Assembly (NCBI RefSeq): GCF_030730865.1
Contig: NZ_JAVALZ010000004.1
Coordinates: 124,001 to 188,000, forward strand
Direction of reading: 5' to 3'
DNA from: Uliginosibacterium sp. 31-16
Lineage (GTDB): Bacteria > Pseudomonadota > Gammaproteobacteria > Burkholderiales > Rhodocyclaceae
Length of the DNA: 64,000 nucleotides
Made by a program: the position numbers and the translations under genes. Below the pieces are notes generated by a model. The model made no database searches. It had not been told where the DNA came from and saw only the letters and a list, made by a program, of their open reading frames with translations. Positions 1 through 8,530 of the stretch are shown in pieces. Position 1 is the first letter of the stretch. Each line of letters starts with the position of its first letter.

Positions 1-322
1 CCCCCGTGGAGTGCATGTAGCGGATGAACTTGCCGCCCGCCACGTCGCGCATGATGTATTCCACACTGGCAAAGGCCACCGGCACACCGGCGGCATTCAG
101 CGAGGCATCCGGCTTGTAGTGCATTACCAGAAAGATGCCGGTGACGATCTGGATCACCAGCACCAGCAGCGCCAGCGAGCCGAAGAAGTACCAGAAGTTG
201 AAATTCTTCGGTGCGTAATACTCGGCCAGGTGCTCACGGTACAGCGTGGTCAGCGGAAAACGTTCATCCACCCAGCCCAGCAATTGTTGCGCCTTGTCAG
301 TCACGATCTTGCAGCATGTCAT
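1..322 (-). CDS. petB: Cytochrome b of the bc1 complex, N-terminal part (cut by window edge)
   Basis: Cytochrome b is the membrane-embedded, two-haem subunit of the ubiquinol-cytochrome c oxidoreductase. Reading leftwards from an ATG at 322 gives about 107 residues that match the family start: an amphipathic beginning (LGWVDERFPLTTLYREHLA), then YYAPKNFNFWYFFGSLALL and a first hydrophobic helix, followed by VMHYKPDASLNAA. The start lies 3 bases after the petA stop codon, so the two are co-transcribed as in other bacterial petABC operons. Only the first quarter of the gene is present; the haem-ligand histidines lie beyond the edge or just at it. Identification is firm, the exact ATG slightly less so. 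Confidence 0.93.
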   Translation of the reverse strand, partial: MTCCKIVTDKAQQLLGWVDERFPLTTLYREHLAEYYAPKNFNFWYFFGSLALLVLVIQIVTGIFLVMHYKPDASLNAAGVPVAFASVEYIMRDVAGGKFIRYMHSTG

Positions 323-325
323 CGT

Positions 326-955
326 TCAGGCCTCCGCAGAATCTTTGCCGATGAGCAGGCGGGTATCACTCAGATAGGCGTGCGGCGGAATCACCAGATT
401 CGTCGGCGCCGGCATGCTCTTGAAGACCCGCCCGGCCAGATCGAACTGGGAGCCATGGCACGGACACAGAAAACCGCCGTTCCAGGCGTCGCCCATGCCG
501 CTTTCGCTCCCCACGGCAAACTTGGGATTCGGCGAACAGCCCAGATGGGTACAGACCCCAAGGCAGACGAAGAACTCGTCCTTGATCGCTCGCGCCACAC
601 CTTTCACGTACTCGGGCTGCACCGCGCGTTCGGAAGCCGGATCCGCCAGCGCGGCATCATTCTTCGACAGCGCCGCAATCATTTCAGGGGTTCGGCGCAG
701 GATCCACACCGGCTTGCCCTGCCATTCGACCGTGATCATTTCTCCGGCCTTGATCTTCGAGAGATCCACTTCCACCGGGGCGCCGGCGGCCTTGGCGCGT
801 TCGGACGGCATGAAACTGGCAACAAAGGGCGTTGCTACACCCAGGCCCACGACCGCTCCCGCACCGACCGTGGCGGCCAGCATGGTGCGACGTGAATCCA
901 GGCTGCAAGCGCAGCAGGACTCTCCGCCGGATGCATCTTGTTTGTTATCGCTCAT
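326..955 (-). CDS. petA: Ubiquinol-cytochrome c reductase Rieske iron-sulfur subunit
   Basis: Rieske [2Fe-2S] protein of the bc1 complex, which takes an electron from ubiquinol and passes it to cytochrome c1. The 209-residue product shows both cluster-binding motifs: CTHLGC at residues 135-140 and CPCHGS at 164-169. Near the N-terminus, an SRRTML sequence (about residues 21-26) followed by a hydrophobic stretch looks like an uncleaved Tat signal anchor, as usual for this family. The start at 955 is chosen because the upstream extension of the open frame is not Rieske-like. A small cysteine cluster (CCAC) precedes the Tat motif; whether it matters is unknown. First gene of petA-petB on this strand. 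Confidence 0.96.
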   Translation of the reverse strand: MSDNKQDASGGESCCACSLDSRRTMLAATVGAGAVVGLGVATPFVASFMPSERAKAAGAPVEVDLSKIKAGEMITVEWQGKPVWILRRTPEMIAALSKNDAALADPASERAVQPEYVKGVARAIKDEFFVCLGVCTHLGCSPNPKFAVGSESGMGDAWNGGFLCPCHGSQFDLAGRVFKSMPAPTNLVIPPHAYLSDTRLLIGKDSAEA

Positions 956-1225
956 TGCAAACCCCGAGTGATTGTGATTCAAAGCTGGGCGATTATAGCC
1001 AATTCGGCAGCATGGATTAAAGTCCACGCCCCTCCCAAAACACGCAAAACCAGTACTGAAGCCACTCTCCGACACAAAGAAACCCTTATGGCATCCTCCA
1101 GAGGCGCGTCCGAAAGCTCGTTTCCTGAGGTTCAAGCCGTGTTTTGATGCCCTGCAGGACCACCTTCATCTTTCTGCGGCATACTTCATGCATTGTCATC
1201 CCCACTGCCCTCAGGAACACTCAAC

Positions 1226-2002
1226 ATGGCCAAGAGCATCATTTCCGACATGGACGGCGTCATCTACCGCGGCAAGCAGCTCGTGCCCGGCGCCAAGGAC
1301 TTCGTGCAGCGTTTGCTGGATACGCAGACCCCGTTCCTGTTTCTCACCAACAACGCTGAACAGACCCCGCTGGACCTGAAGCTCAAACTTGCCAGTCTGG
1401 GCATCGAAGGCCTGACCGAAGCCAACTTCATCACCGCAGCCATGGCCACGGCGATGTTTCTCAAGAACCAGAACCAGAAACAGCACGCCACGGCCTACGT
1501 AATGGGGGGTGGTGGCCTGATCAACGAGCTCTACAACGTCGGATTCTCGATTTCGGAATCCAACCCGGACTACGTGGTCGTCGCAAAATGCTCGTCATTG
1601 AGTTACGAACAGCTCAAGAAAGCCGTGCGCTTCATTGATCAGGGCGCCAAATTCATCGGCACCAACCCCGACATGATCGATCCGGTCGAAGGCGGTCTGG
1701 AGCCCGCTGCAGGCACGCTGCTCGCCGCCATTTCGGCCGCTACCGGCAAAAAACCCTATATCGTCGGCAAGCCCAACTCGCTGATGATGATGCTGGCCGC
1801 GCGCAAGCTCGGCGCGCACCCGGAAGAGTGCGTCATGATCGGTGACCGCATGGACACCGATATCGTTGGCGGCATGGAAGCAGGCATGGGCACCATTCTG
1901 GTGCTCTCCGGCGTCACCACCCCGCAACTGATGACCGAGTTTCCCTACAAACCGGATTACGTCTTCAACACGGTTGGCGACATCGATCTCGCCGCGCTCT
2001 GA
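1226..2002 (+). CDS. nagD: NagD-like HAD-IIA phosphatase
   Basis: Haloacid-dehalogenase superfamily phosphatase, type IIA, 258 residues. The nucleophile motif DMDGVIYRG lies at residues 8-16, LTNN (motif II) near 40, the lysine-containing VGKPN segment near 180, and IGDRMDTDI (motif III) near 204. Overall pattern and length match E. coli NagD, which dephosphorylates nucleoside monophosphates such as UMP, but substrate range in this family is broad and cannot be read from sequence. The ATG at 1226 is preferred over one 33 bases upstream because AGGA lies about 9 bases before it and the extra residues are not conserved. It stands alone, divergent from petA. Confidence 0.85.
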   Translation: MAKSIISDMDGVIYRGKQLVPGAKDFVQRLLDTQTPFLFLTNNAEQTPLDLKLKLASLGIEGLTEANFITAAMATAMFLKNQNQKQHATAYVMGGGGLINELYNVGFSISESNPDYVVVAKCSSLSYEQLKKAVRFIDQGAKFIGTNPDMIDPVEGGLEPAAGTLLAAISAATGKKPYIVGKPNSLMMMLAARKLGAHPEECVMIGDRMDTDIVGGMEAGMGTILVLSGVTTPQLMTEFPYKPDYVFNTVGDIDLAAL

Positions 2003-2040
2003 GCCCGCCACGTCTCAAGCAATGCTGCAGCGCATCCGCC

Positions 2041-2060
2041 AAAGGAGAAGCATCTCCTTT
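2041..2060. terminator. Hairpin downstream of the NagD-like gene
   Basis: A perfect 8-base stem (AAAGGAGA / TCTCCTTT) with a 4-base loop lies 38 bases after the stop codon. There is no clear T tract, so it may be a weak terminator or an mRNA-end stabiliser. Confidence 0.35.
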
Positions 2061-2191
2061 GAGCGGGTCGCATGACCAAAACACCATACAGATCAAAGCC
2101 AAAAACAATCTTCCGCCCGAAGGTGCCTGATGCGCCGGCTGACGAATCAGCCTAGACTTTTTGCGTCCGCACAATTTCAGGAGGGTTGGCC

Positions 2192-2956
2192 ATGTTCAGT
2201 CTCAGAGGGAAACTCGGTCTCATCGTCGGCGTCGCCAACGATCACAGCATCGCCTACGGCTGCGCCAAGGCTTTCCGCCAGGGTGGCGCAGATCTGGCCA
2301 TCACCTATCTGAACCCGAAATCGGAAAGTTACGTGCGGCCGCTGGCCGAACAACTGGGGGCGCAGTTGATTCTGCCGCTGGATGTGGAAAAGCCCGGCGA
2401 ACTCGAAGCCGTCTTCGAGGCCATCCAGAAGCAATGGGGGCGACTGGACTTTCTCGTCCACTCGATTGCCTTTGCCCCCAAGGAAGATCTGCACGGTCGC
2501 GTCACAGATTGCTCACGCGAAGGCTTCTCCCGGGCCATGGACATCTCCTGCCACTCCTTCATGCGCATGGCCAAGCTCGCCGAACCACTGATGATGCAAG
2601 GCGGCTGCCTGCTCACCATGAGCTATCACGGCGCCGATGAAGTCGTTGCCAACTACGGCATGATGGGCCCGGTGAAAGCCGCACTGCAGTCGGCCACCCG
2701 CTATGTCGCCTCCGAACTCGGCCCCAAGGGCATCCGCGTACACGCCATCTCACCGGGGCCGCTGGCCACCCGTGCCGCCTCGGGCATCAAGAATTTCGAC
2801 AACCTGATGCAATCGGCCGCCGAGCGCGCGCCCCTGCACAAGCTGGTGGATATCGACGACGTCGGAGCCCTGTGCGCCTATCTTGTCAGCGACGGCGCCC
2901 GTTCGCTGACGGGCGGAACGATCCACGTGGACGGTGGTTACAACATCATTGATTGA
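2192..2956 (+). CDS. fabI: Enoyl-[acyl-carrier-protein] reductase (NADH), FabI
   Basis: Short-chain dehydrogenase/reductase of the FabI type, which reduces trans-2-enoyl-ACP in the last step of fatty acid elongation. The 254-residue product has the FabI nucleotide-binding start (LIVGVANDHSIAYG), the SIAFAP segment after the HS motif, and a Tyr-x6-Lys catalytic arrangement in NYGMMGPVKA. The ATG at 2192 is preceded by a perfect AGGAGG with 7-base spacing (2179-2184); an in-frame TTG two codons upstream is rejected. It is followed 12 bases later by a MaoC-domain gene, a pairing that suggests a small lipid-metabolism operon. It resembles the longer FabI form common in alphaproteobacteria, so some specialisation is possible. 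Confidence 0.92.
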   Translation: MFSLRGKLGLIVGVANDHSIAYGCAKAFRQGGADLAITYLNPKSESYVRPLAEQLGAQLILPLDVEKPGELEAVFEAIQKQWGRLDFLVHSIAFAPKEDLHGRVTDCSREGFSRAMDISCHSFMRMAKLAEPLMMQGGCLLTMSYHGADEVVANYGMMGPVKAALQSATRYVASELGPKGIRVHAISPGPLATRAASGIKNFDNLMQSAAERAPLHKLVDIDDVGALCAYLVSDGARSLTGGTIHVDGGYNIID

Positions 2957-2968
2957 GGACGCGACGCC

Positions 2969-3469
2969 ATGACCGACTTCATCGAAAACCGCACCTACGA
3001 CGAAATCCGGATCGGCGAGTCTGCCAGCCTCACGCGCACGATCAGTGAGGCGGACATCCAGCTCTTCGCCGCGCTCTCGGGCGACATCAACCCCGCCCAC
3101 CTCGACCACGAATACGCCAAGGCCTCCATGTTCGGCGGCGTGATCGCCCACGGCATCTTCAGCGGAGCACTGGTGTCCACCGTGCTCGGCGTGCATCTGC
3201 CCGGCCCCGGCACCATCTACATGGGCCAGACCCTGCGCTTCACGCGCCCGGTCAAGCCCGGCGACCGGCTCACCGTCACGGTCACTGCGCGCGAAAAGTT
3301 CGACGACAAGAAACGCGTCATCTTCGACTGCGTGTGTACCAATCAGGATGGCAAGGCCGTCGTGAAAGGCGAGGCCGAAGTCATCGCGCCGAGCGAAAAA
3401 ATCCGCCGTCCGAAAATGCCCGTCCCGCCGGTATCGCTGGACAACAGCGCCTTCGCCATCAAACCCTGA
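2969..3469 (+). CDS. MaoC-domain (R)-specific enoyl-CoA hydratase-like protein
   Basis: Single hot-dog (MaoC-type) dehydratase of 166 residues. The hydratase-2 signature is visible: DINPAHLD at about residues 39-46 followed by GGVIAHGIFSG near 56-66, giving the catalytic Asp/His pair of PhaJ-like enzymes. Such proteins hydrate trans-2-enoyl-CoA to (R)-3-hydroxyacyl-CoA, feeding either beta-oxidation or polyhydroxyalkanoate synthesis. It sits 12 bases after fabI, on the same transcript, and is followed by a strong terminator, so the pair forms a complete operon. Homologues occur fused to or beside phosphate acetyltransferase; no such partner is present here. Substrate is not determinable. Confidence 0.85.
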   Translation: MTDFIENRTYDEIRIGESASLTRTISEADIQLFAALSGDINPAHLDHEYAKASMFGGVIAHGIFSGALVSTVLGVHLPGPGTIYMGQTLRFTRPVKPGDRLTVTVTAREKFDDKKRVIFDCVCTNQDGKAVVKGEAEVIAPSEKIRRPKMPVPPVSLDNSAFAIKP

Positions 3470-3487
3470 GCTACGCAGCCATGACGC

Positions 3488-3514
3488 AAACGGGGCGCCA
3501 CAGCGCCCCGTTTT
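3488..3514 (+). terminator. Rho-independent terminator of fabI-maoC
   Basis: Perfect 8-base GC stem (CGGGGCGC / GCGCCCCG) with a CACA loop followed by TTTT, 22 bases after the upstream stop codon. The A run before the stem could also let it serve the convergent DUF2059 gene. Confidence 0.85.
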
Positions 3515-3536
3515 CAAGCCAATCCTCCGCCTTGCG

Positions 3537-4154
3537 TCAACAGCTGCGGCCAGTCCTGGCATTCACGCAAACAGGCTTTGCTGCAGACGGCAGCTTGGCA
3601 AGCGCTTTCTCCGGCCGCTTGTCGAACGGCTTGTCCGTCGCCGGTTCGCTGACGGCACGTGCAAACTCAGTGTGAAAATCCTGCGAAATGCCTTGCAACT
3701 GCGGACGCATGCCATCCACCTGGCCGCGCACGACACGAGTGACGCCTTCTGCAAGAGCAGGCAAACCGCTGAGCATCTTCTGCCCGGTCGGCGTCCTGTA
3801 GAACGCCACGAGTTCCCGGGTTTCGCTCTCGGTGAAGGTTTCCATGTACAGCCGCGCCAGCGGATCCTTGAGCTTTGACCAGGCCAGCCCCCCCTCCAGC
3901 GCCTGCCCGCCACGCTCGGTGAAACGCCGTACAGCCTGACGCTGGGCTTCGCTGAGCTGCTCGGGGCGGCGCCCCTGCATGGCCTCGTCGATCACCTCCT
4001 GTGCCTGGCCCTCAAGACGCTTGCGCCAGTTGCGCACGCTGGTTTCGGTCTGGGTCAGCCCCATCAGTTCCTCGGCCAGCTTGCGATGCGCCGCCTCATC
4101 GGCCCATGCCGCCAGAGAACACCCCATCAGGAAAGTCGCCACCAAACGTTTCAT
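3537..4154 (-). CDS. DUF2059-domain exported protein
   Basis: Small secreted or periplasmic protein of 205 residues. The N-terminus MKRLVATFLMGCSLAAWADEA is a typical signal peptide with a cleavage site after AWA; a cysteine within it is not in a clear lipobox. The remainder is helical and contains the DUF2059-like segment YMETFTESETRELVAFYRTP followed by GQKML. The biochemical role of DUF2059 is not known. The start at 4154 is set by the signal peptide and a GAACGAAGA stretch just upstream. It lies 19 bases downstream-proximal to recR and may be at the tail of or independent from the recR operon. Confidence 0.8.
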   Translation of the reverse strand: MKRLVATFLMGCSLAAWADEAAHRKLAEELMGLTQTETSVRNWRKRLEGQAQEVIDEAMQGRRPEQLSEAQRQAVRRFTERGGQALEGGLAWSKLKDPLARLYMETFTESETRELVAFYRTPTGQKMLSGLPALAEGVTRVVRGQVDGMRPQLQGISQDFHTEFARAVSEPATDKPFDKRPEKALAKLPSAAKPVCVNARTGRSC

Positions 4155-4173
4155 TCTTCGTTCCCGAAGAAAA

Positions 4174-4812
4174 TCACCAGCCGCGCCGCTCAACGAAGGC
4201 CTGCGCAACGGTTCCCAGATCGGTATGTTCGAGCTCGCCGCCCACCGGCACGCCGCGCGCGATACGGCTGACCTTGAGGCCGCGCGCGCGCAGCATTTCG
4301 CTGACATAGTGGGCCGTCGCCTCGCCCTCGTTGGTGAAATTGGTGGCAAGGATCACCTCTTCCACCGTGCCATCAGTGGCACGAGCGATCAGCTTGTCGA
4401 GCTTCAGTTCGCGCGGACCAACCCCATCCAGCGGCGAGATTCGCCCCATCAGCACGTAATACAGGCCGCGATAGGCCTGCGTCGATTCCATCACCATCAG
4501 ATCCGAGGGCATTTCCACCACGCATAGCTGCGAAGGATCGCGCTGCGGATTGAGGCAGCGTTCGCACACTTCGGCCTCGGTGAATGTATTGCAGCGCGCG
4601 CAATGCTTCACGTCGGCAAGCGCAGTGGCCAGCGCCGCCGACAGGCGTGCAGCGCCCTCGCGATTGCGCTGCAGCAGGTGGTAAACCATGCGCTGGGCCG
4701 ATTTCGGGCCAACGCCGGGCAGCACCCGCAGGGCTTCGGTAAGCTGATCGATGAGGGACACGTTGGGGAGTGGGGAGTGAGGGAGATGGGGCCGGCACTC
4801 CGGCTCCACCAT
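4174..4812 (-). CDS. recR: Recombination mediator RecR
   Basis: RecR works with RecO/RecF to load RecA at gaps. The protein shows the helix-hairpin-helix segment [16 protein letters not shown], a four-cysteine zinc finger ([16 protein letters not shown]) and a Toprim-like domain with [14 protein letters not shown] and [13 protein letters not shown]. The usual RecR protein begins near [11 protein letters not shown], so the ATG at 4812 adds about 17 residues; it has a GGGAG just upstream and lies close after ybaB, but a GTG at 4761 would give the family-typical length. The bases between the two (4762-4812) are low-complexity, which favours caution. Third gene of dnaX-ybaB-recR. Confidence 0.95.
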   Translation of the reverse strand: MVEPECRPHLPHSPLPNVSLIDQLTEALRVLPGVGPKSAQRMVYHLLQRNREGAARLSAALATALADVKHCARCNTFTEAEVCERCLNPQRDPSQLCVVEMPSDLMVMESTQAYRGLYYVLMGRISPLDGVGPRELKLDKLIARATDGTVEEVILATNFTNEGEATAHYVSEMLRARGLKVSRIARGVPVGGELEHTDLGTVAQAFVERRGW

Positions 4813-4828
4813 TCACTCCCTGCATTCA

Positions 4829-5152
4829 TCAGAACGGCAACTTCATGCCGGGCGGCAGACCCATGCCGGAGGTGAATCCCGCCATTTTCTCCGAGCTCGT
4901 GGCTTCGGCCTTGACCATGGCATCATTCAGGGCGGTGACAATCAGGTCCTCGAGCATGTCCTTGTCGTCCATGACGGCTTCGTTGATGGCCACGCGCTTG
5001 ACCTTGTGCGCACAGCTCATCGTCACCTTCACCGCACCGGCACCCGCCGTGCCTTCCACGTCCACGAGGGCCAGTGCGTCCTGTGCCTTTTTCATGTTGT
5101 CCTGCATCTGCTGGGCCTGTTTCATCAGGCCAGCAAGGCCGCCTTTCATCAT
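4829..5152 (-). CDS. ybaB: YbaB/EbfC family nucleoid-associated protein
   Basis: Small DNA-binding protein of 107 residues, almost always encoded between dnaX and recR. The N-terminal [22 protein letters not shown] helix and the C-terminal [12 protein letters not shown] tail are characteristic. The ATG at 5152 has AGGAG at 5160-5164 with a 7-base spacer and overlaps the dnaX stop (ATGA), implying translational coupling. Homologues bind DNA as dimers and are nucleoid-associated; a precise role is not settled. Confidence 0.94.
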   Translation of the reverse strand: MMKGGLAGLMKQAQQMQDNMKKAQDALALVDVEGTAGAGAVKVTMSCAHKVKRVAINEAVMDDKDMLEDLIVTALNDAMVKAEATSSEKMAGFTSGMGLPPGMKLPF

Positions 5153-6843
5153 TGCGAGTCTCCTAAAGGTTTTACTGAGGACTCCACCAGCGTCGCATCG
5201 CAACGCTCGATGAGCTCCTGCACAAAGGGGTCTGATTCAAGCGAGGCAACCGCCTCGGCATGACGATTCTGGCGCACTTCTTCATTGCGCTGGGCGGGGG
5301 TCTGGCTGGCGACCTCGCCGATATCGATATTCACGCGCACCGGCTGATCGAAATGCGCGGACAGCGCGTCCTGCAGCTTGCTGACATTCGACGCCATCAT
5401 CACCAGATGCTTGTGCGAAGGCGGCAGGCGCAGCTTGAGCACATTGCCCTGCAGATCCAGCAATTCGCAGTTCTGGGCCAGCTCACGCGTCATGCCGCCC
5501 AGCCCCGCGGCCACGATCATCGCATGCCAGTCCATGTCTGCCGCCAGCGCTGCGGCGGGCACCGCGACCGAAGGCTCATTCAAGACCCGCGCCGGGGGCG
5601 GATCTTCAGGCACACAGGCGGATGAAACAGGCGCAGCGGGCTTCTCCACAGGGGGGGTCTGAAGAACCACAGCGGGAGCGGCTGTCGCAGCAGGTCGCAC
5701 CACAGCGGCAGGCGCCGCCACAGGCACTCGCGGCGAAGTTGTGGCCACCCCGGCGCCCGGCGCCTCCGGCCGGAAGGCATGCAGGCGCAGCAGATTCATG
5801 GTGAAGCCGGTGTATTCGTCCGGCGCCAGGGCCAGCTCATCGCGGCCATGAATGGCAATCTGGTAAGCCAGCTGCAGGAATTCCGCGCCAAAGGCGGCAG
5901 CATACGGCGCCAGGCGCTCGCGCTCGAAATTGTCGGCAATCGCCTGCGGGGCGAACTGCATCAGGGCTACCCGATGCAGCAGCGTCGCAAATTCCTGCAA
6001 GGCGGATTCAAAGGAGAGACTGCGCGCTTCCATGGCATCCGCCACGGCGATCAGCGCACCGATGTCTTGCGCCTGCAGTGCATCGAGCAGCTCGAAAAGA
6101 TGATCCTCGCCAACCGTGCCGAGCATGTCACGCACGCCCTCTTCCTCAACCTTGCCCGCGCCATGCGCGATGGCCTGATCAAGCAGCGACAGCGCATCGC
6201 GCATCGAGCCGTTCGCGCCCTTGGCAATGTGACGCAGCGCGCCCGGCTCGAAGCTCACGCCTTCCTGGCCGAGGATGTTCGACAGATGCTCGACGATGTG
6301 CGTCTGCGGCATCTGCTTGAGGTTGAACTGCAGGCAGCGCGACAGCACCGTGACCGGAATCTTCTGCGGGTCAGTCGTCGCGAGGATGAATTTCATGTGC
6401 TCGGGCGGCTCTTCGAGCGTCTTCAGCATCGCGTTGAAGGCGTGCCCGGTGAGCATGTGCACTTCGTCGATCATGTAGACCTTGTAGCGCCCGCGCGACG
6501 GCGCGTAGGCCGCTTTTTCCAGCAGCGAAGCCATGTCATCAACGCCGCGATTGGAGGCCGCGTCCATCTCGACGTAATCGACGAAGCGCCCGCTATCGAT
6601 CTCGGTACAGGCTGCGCACACGCCGCAAGGCGTGGCGGTGATGCCGGTCTCGCAGTTCAGGCTCTTGGCGAGGATGCGCGAGATGGTGGTCTTGCCCACG
6701 CCGCGCGTGCCGGTGAACAGATAGGCGTGGTGCAGGCGCCCGGTGGTCAAGGCGTGCGTCAGCGCACGCACCACGTGCTCCTGGCCGACGAGGGTCTCGA
6801 AACTCTTGGGGCGCCACTTGCGGGCAAGGACCTGATAGCTCAT
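5149..6843 (-). CDS. dnaX: DNA polymerase III subunit gamma/tau
   Basis: Clamp-loader ATPase of the replicative polymerase, 564 residues. Visible: [21 protein letters not shown] at the start, Walker [10 protein letters not shown] near residue 45, a zinc module [16 protein letters not shown], Walker B with the DEVHML motif, and the sensor segment [17 protein letters not shown]. The middle (about residues 370-440) is a Pro/Ala/Val-rich linker, followed by a tau-type C-terminal domain. No A-rich slippery heptamer of the E. coli kind is visible at the expected position, so a separate gamma product by frameshifting is not supported. Start is at MSYQ; the upstream open extension is not conserved. 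Confidence 0.97.
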   Translation of the reverse strand: MSYQVLARKWRPKSFETLVGQEHVVRALTHALTTGRLHHAYLFTGTRGVGKTTISRILAKSLNCETGITATPCGVCAACTEIDSGRFVDYVEMDAASNRGVDDMASLLEKAAYAPSRGRYKVYMIDEVHMLTGHAFNAMLKTLEEPPEHMKFILATTDPQKIPVTVLSRCLQFNLKQMPQTHIVEHLSNILGQEGVSFEPGALRHIAKGANGSMRDALSLLDQAIAHGAGKVEEEGVRDMLGTVGEDHLFELLDALQAQDIGALIAVADAMEARSLSFESALQEFATLLHRVALMQFAPQAIADNFERERLAPYAAAFGAEFLQLAYQIAIHGRDELALAPDEYTGFTMNLLRLHAFRPEAPGAGVATTSPRVPVAAPAAVVRPAATAAPAVVLQTPPVEKPAAPVSSACVPEDPPPARVLNEPSVAVPAAALAADMDWHAMIVAAGLGGMTRELAQNCELLDLQGNVLKLRLPPSHKHLVMMASNVSKLQDALSAHFDQPVRVNIDIGEVASQTPAQRNEEVRQNRHAEAVASLESDPFVQELIERCDATLVESSVKPLGDSQ

Positions 6844-7008
6844 GGGCGGCAATTTTAGCAGCAGGGCGCCCACCTCCCGCGGGTATTTCTGCGCGGCCGG
6901 CAAACGGCATGATTGGCACGGCCTATCATGCCTGTTCAGGCAATCAATTGGACGCCATTCCGGGGGCCGGCCAGACTGCAGTCAGACCTTCAGACAAGGC
7001 AGGCGATC

Positions 7009-7209
7009 ATGAAAACCCCCTCCCCCAGCAAGAAAGAGCCTCACAAGATCCTGCGCCTGCTTGGCGCACTGATCATTGCGATAGGCGGCATGCTGCTGCT
7101 CAATCAGCTGATCAGCCCCGAAGCTCCTGCCGGTGCTACGCCCGATGAACACTATCAACGCATGGAATTCCCCAAGTCCACGCCACCGGCACGCCTGATC
7201 GAAGCCTGA
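7009..7209 (+). CDS. Small single-pass membrane protein, unknown
   Basis: Predicted 66-residue protein, not recognised. It has a basic N-terminus (MKTPSPSKKEPHKILR), one hydrophobic helix (LLGALIIAIGGMLLLNQLI, about residues 17-35) and a short polar tail containing TPDEHYQRMEFPKSTPPAR. That topology suggests an inner-membrane protein with the tail outside. An AAGG-like site lies about 9 bases before the ATG, and a perfect bidirectional terminator begins 15 bases after the stop. It stands between divergent dnaX and ffs. The gene is short, so the call rests on ribosome site, terminator and plausible composition. Confidence 0.6.
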   Translation: MKTPSPSKKEPHKILRLLGALIIAIGGMLLLNQLISPEAPAGATPDEHYQRMEFPKSTPPARLIEA

Positions 7210-7223
7210 GAGGCCCACCAAGC

Positions 7224-7257
7224 AAAACGGGCTGTGTCGCCAGACACAGCCCGTTTT
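7224..7257. terminator. Bidirectional Rho-independent terminator between the small membrane gene and ffs
   Basis: A perfect 15-base inverted repeat with a 4-base loop: AAAACGGGCTGTGTC, GCCA, then its complement ending in TTTT. It has the A run and T run to act on both strands and is placed to end both the plus-strand small gene and the minus-strand SRP RNA. Confidence 0.9.
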
Positions 7258-7265
7258 ATATTCGA

Positions 7266-7363
7266 GGCGGCGAGCCTGACCCCCGGCACTTACAGTGAGT
7301 GGTTATGGCTGCTTCCTTCCGGACCTGACCAGATTCCCACGCTGCAATGCGGGGAGACCCGCC
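7266..7363 (-). ncRNA. ffs: 4.5S signal recognition particle RNA (small SRP RNA)
   Basis: The minus strand contains the invariant SRP apical loop, GGTCAGGTCCGGAAGGAAGC (within 7307-7330), which binds Ffh. The flanks fold back: the 5' end GGCGGGTCTCCCCGC pairs with the 3' end GGGGG...CGCCGCC, giving a hairpin of about 98 bases, normal for a Gram-negative 4.5S RNA. A -10-like TACAAT (7371-7376) lies 7 bases upstream of the proposed 5' end. Proximity to dnaX is common in bacteria. Ends are set by the terminal GGCGG/CCGCC pairing. Confidence 0.95.
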
Positions 7364-7370
7364 GCGCGGC

Positions 7371-7376
7371 ATTGTA
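7371..7376 (-). promoter_or_regulatory. -10 box of ffs
   Basis: TACAAT on the minus strand, 7 bases before the proposed start of the SRP RNA. No convincing -35 hexamer is seen 16-18 bases further upstream. Confidence 0.55.
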
Positions 7377-7490
7377 ACCCAGTTTGCCGCTCAGTTCGCC
7401 GTTGCGTCGAAGTGCTCGCTACGAATCAGGTGCAGGCCCACAGCGAATCAAGGGGCCGGAGCCCCTCCCGTTCCAACATGCTTCTGTACG

Positions 7491-7513
7491 CCTGCCCGGG
7501 CCGAGCGGGCAGG
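7491..7513. other. Hairpin in the leader of the binding-protein gene
   Basis: Inverted repeat CCTGCCCG / CGGGCAGG with a 7-base loop, about 95 bases upstream of the start at 7609. It has no T tract. Function unknown; it may be an mRNA leader structure or a repressor site. Confidence 0.3.
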
Positions 7514-7608
7514 TCTGTTCAAGTTCCTCGCCAGCCCGTCGATAACACCAGACATCAAGCGCCCGCTTCAGACGAGCGCAATTCCAAAAACAGAGACGAG
7601 GTCTGGAC

Positions 7609-8502
7609 ATGATCAAACGATTGCCCCTGCTGCTGGCAGCCGTCCTCCTGGCAGTGAGCCTGCAGACCCACGCCGCCGACGTGACGGTCATCTACAACAA
7701 GAACGAGCCCAAAAACTTCATTGCGCTGCTGCAAGACGCGCTGGAGCACACCAAGAGTGAAGGCGCTTATTCCATCAAGCCAACCGACACCGCTCTGCCT
7801 ACCGCCCGCATGATCGACGAAATCGCCGACAACACCGGAACGATTTCCATCATGACGCGCGGCTCCAACATCGAGGAAGAAAAGCGGCTTCTGCCTATCC
7901 GCATCCCACTCGACAAGGGCTTGCTGGGCTATCGCATCATGCTTGTGCGCAAGCAGGATCTGCCGAAATTCGCCGCGATCCAGAGCGTGGATGAGCTCAA
8001 GCTGTTGCGCGTCGGGCAAGGCTCGCGCTGGCCGGACACCAAGATTCTGGAAGGCGCGGGATTCAAGGTTACCAAAGGCTATTACGCCGCCGGCCTGCTG
8101 CGCATGCTCAACGAAGACCGTTTCGACATGTTCGCGCGCGCAACCTGGGAAGCAACAGGCAATCTGGAGGACGCAAAGAAACAGGGGCTGGATGATCTGG
8201 TCATCGAACCCAGTCTGGCCGTGTTCTACCCGTATCCACGCATTTTCATGGTCAGCCGGAAAGGGGATGGCCCGGCACTCGCGGCCCGCATAGAAAGGGG
8301 GCTACGCCTGATGATCAAGGACGGCAGCTTCGACAAGGCGTTCAACGACTTCTTTGGCCCGGCCATCGAATCCACCCAGCTGCGTGAGCGCAAGATTTTC
8401 CGCGTAGACAACAAACTGCTCTCACCGGACACCCCGCTGGATGACAAGAGTCTGTGGTTCTCGGTCGATGCGCCGACCACCAAGCCATCCTCCAAGCCCT
8501 GA
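7609..8502 (+). CDS. Periplasmic substrate-binding protein (SBP family 3-like)
   Basis: 297-residue exported protein with a clear signal peptide (MIKRLPLLLAAVLLAVSL...THA, cleaved about residue 23). The mature part looks like a type II periplasmic binding fold: an initial beta strand VTVIYN, the segment GLLGYRIMLVRKQDLP, a VDELKLLRVGQGSRWPD interlobe region and LNEDRFDMFARATWEA. No ABC permease or ATPase gene is nearby. It is immediately followed, 28 bases later, by a chemoreceptor gene, so it may capture a ligand for signalling instead of uptake. This is inference from proximity. The ligand cannot be predicted. Confidence 0.72.
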   Translation: MIKRLPLLLAAVLLAVSLQTHAADVTVIYNKNEPKNFIALLQDALEHTKSEGAYSIKPTDTALPTARMIDEIADNTGTISIMTRGSNIEEEKRLLPIRIPLDKGLLGYRIMLVRKQDLPKFAAIQSVDELKLLRVGQGSRWPDTKILEGAGFKVTKGYYAAGLLRMLNEDRFDMFARATWEATGNLEDAKKQGLDDLVIEPSLAVFYPYPRIFMVSRKGDGPALAARIERGLRLMIKDGSFDKAFNDFFGPAIESTQLRERKIFRVDNKLLSPDTPLDDKSLWFSVDAPTTKPSSKP

Positions 8503-8530
8503 TCAGATCCGCCCCTGACGGAGAACCGAC

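Noticed and set aside
4762-4812. Low-complexity GGGGAGTG-type stretch as a separate repeat element
   Set aside because: Only about 50 bases long and possibly coding for the extra RecR N-terminus; no other copies were noticed.
5149-6843. Programmed frameshift site in dnaX for a gamma subunit
   Set aside because: The only AAAAAG-like run is near codon 110 (GAA AAA GCG in LEKAAY), far from the position used in E. coli, with no matching stem or Shine-Dalgarno element seen.
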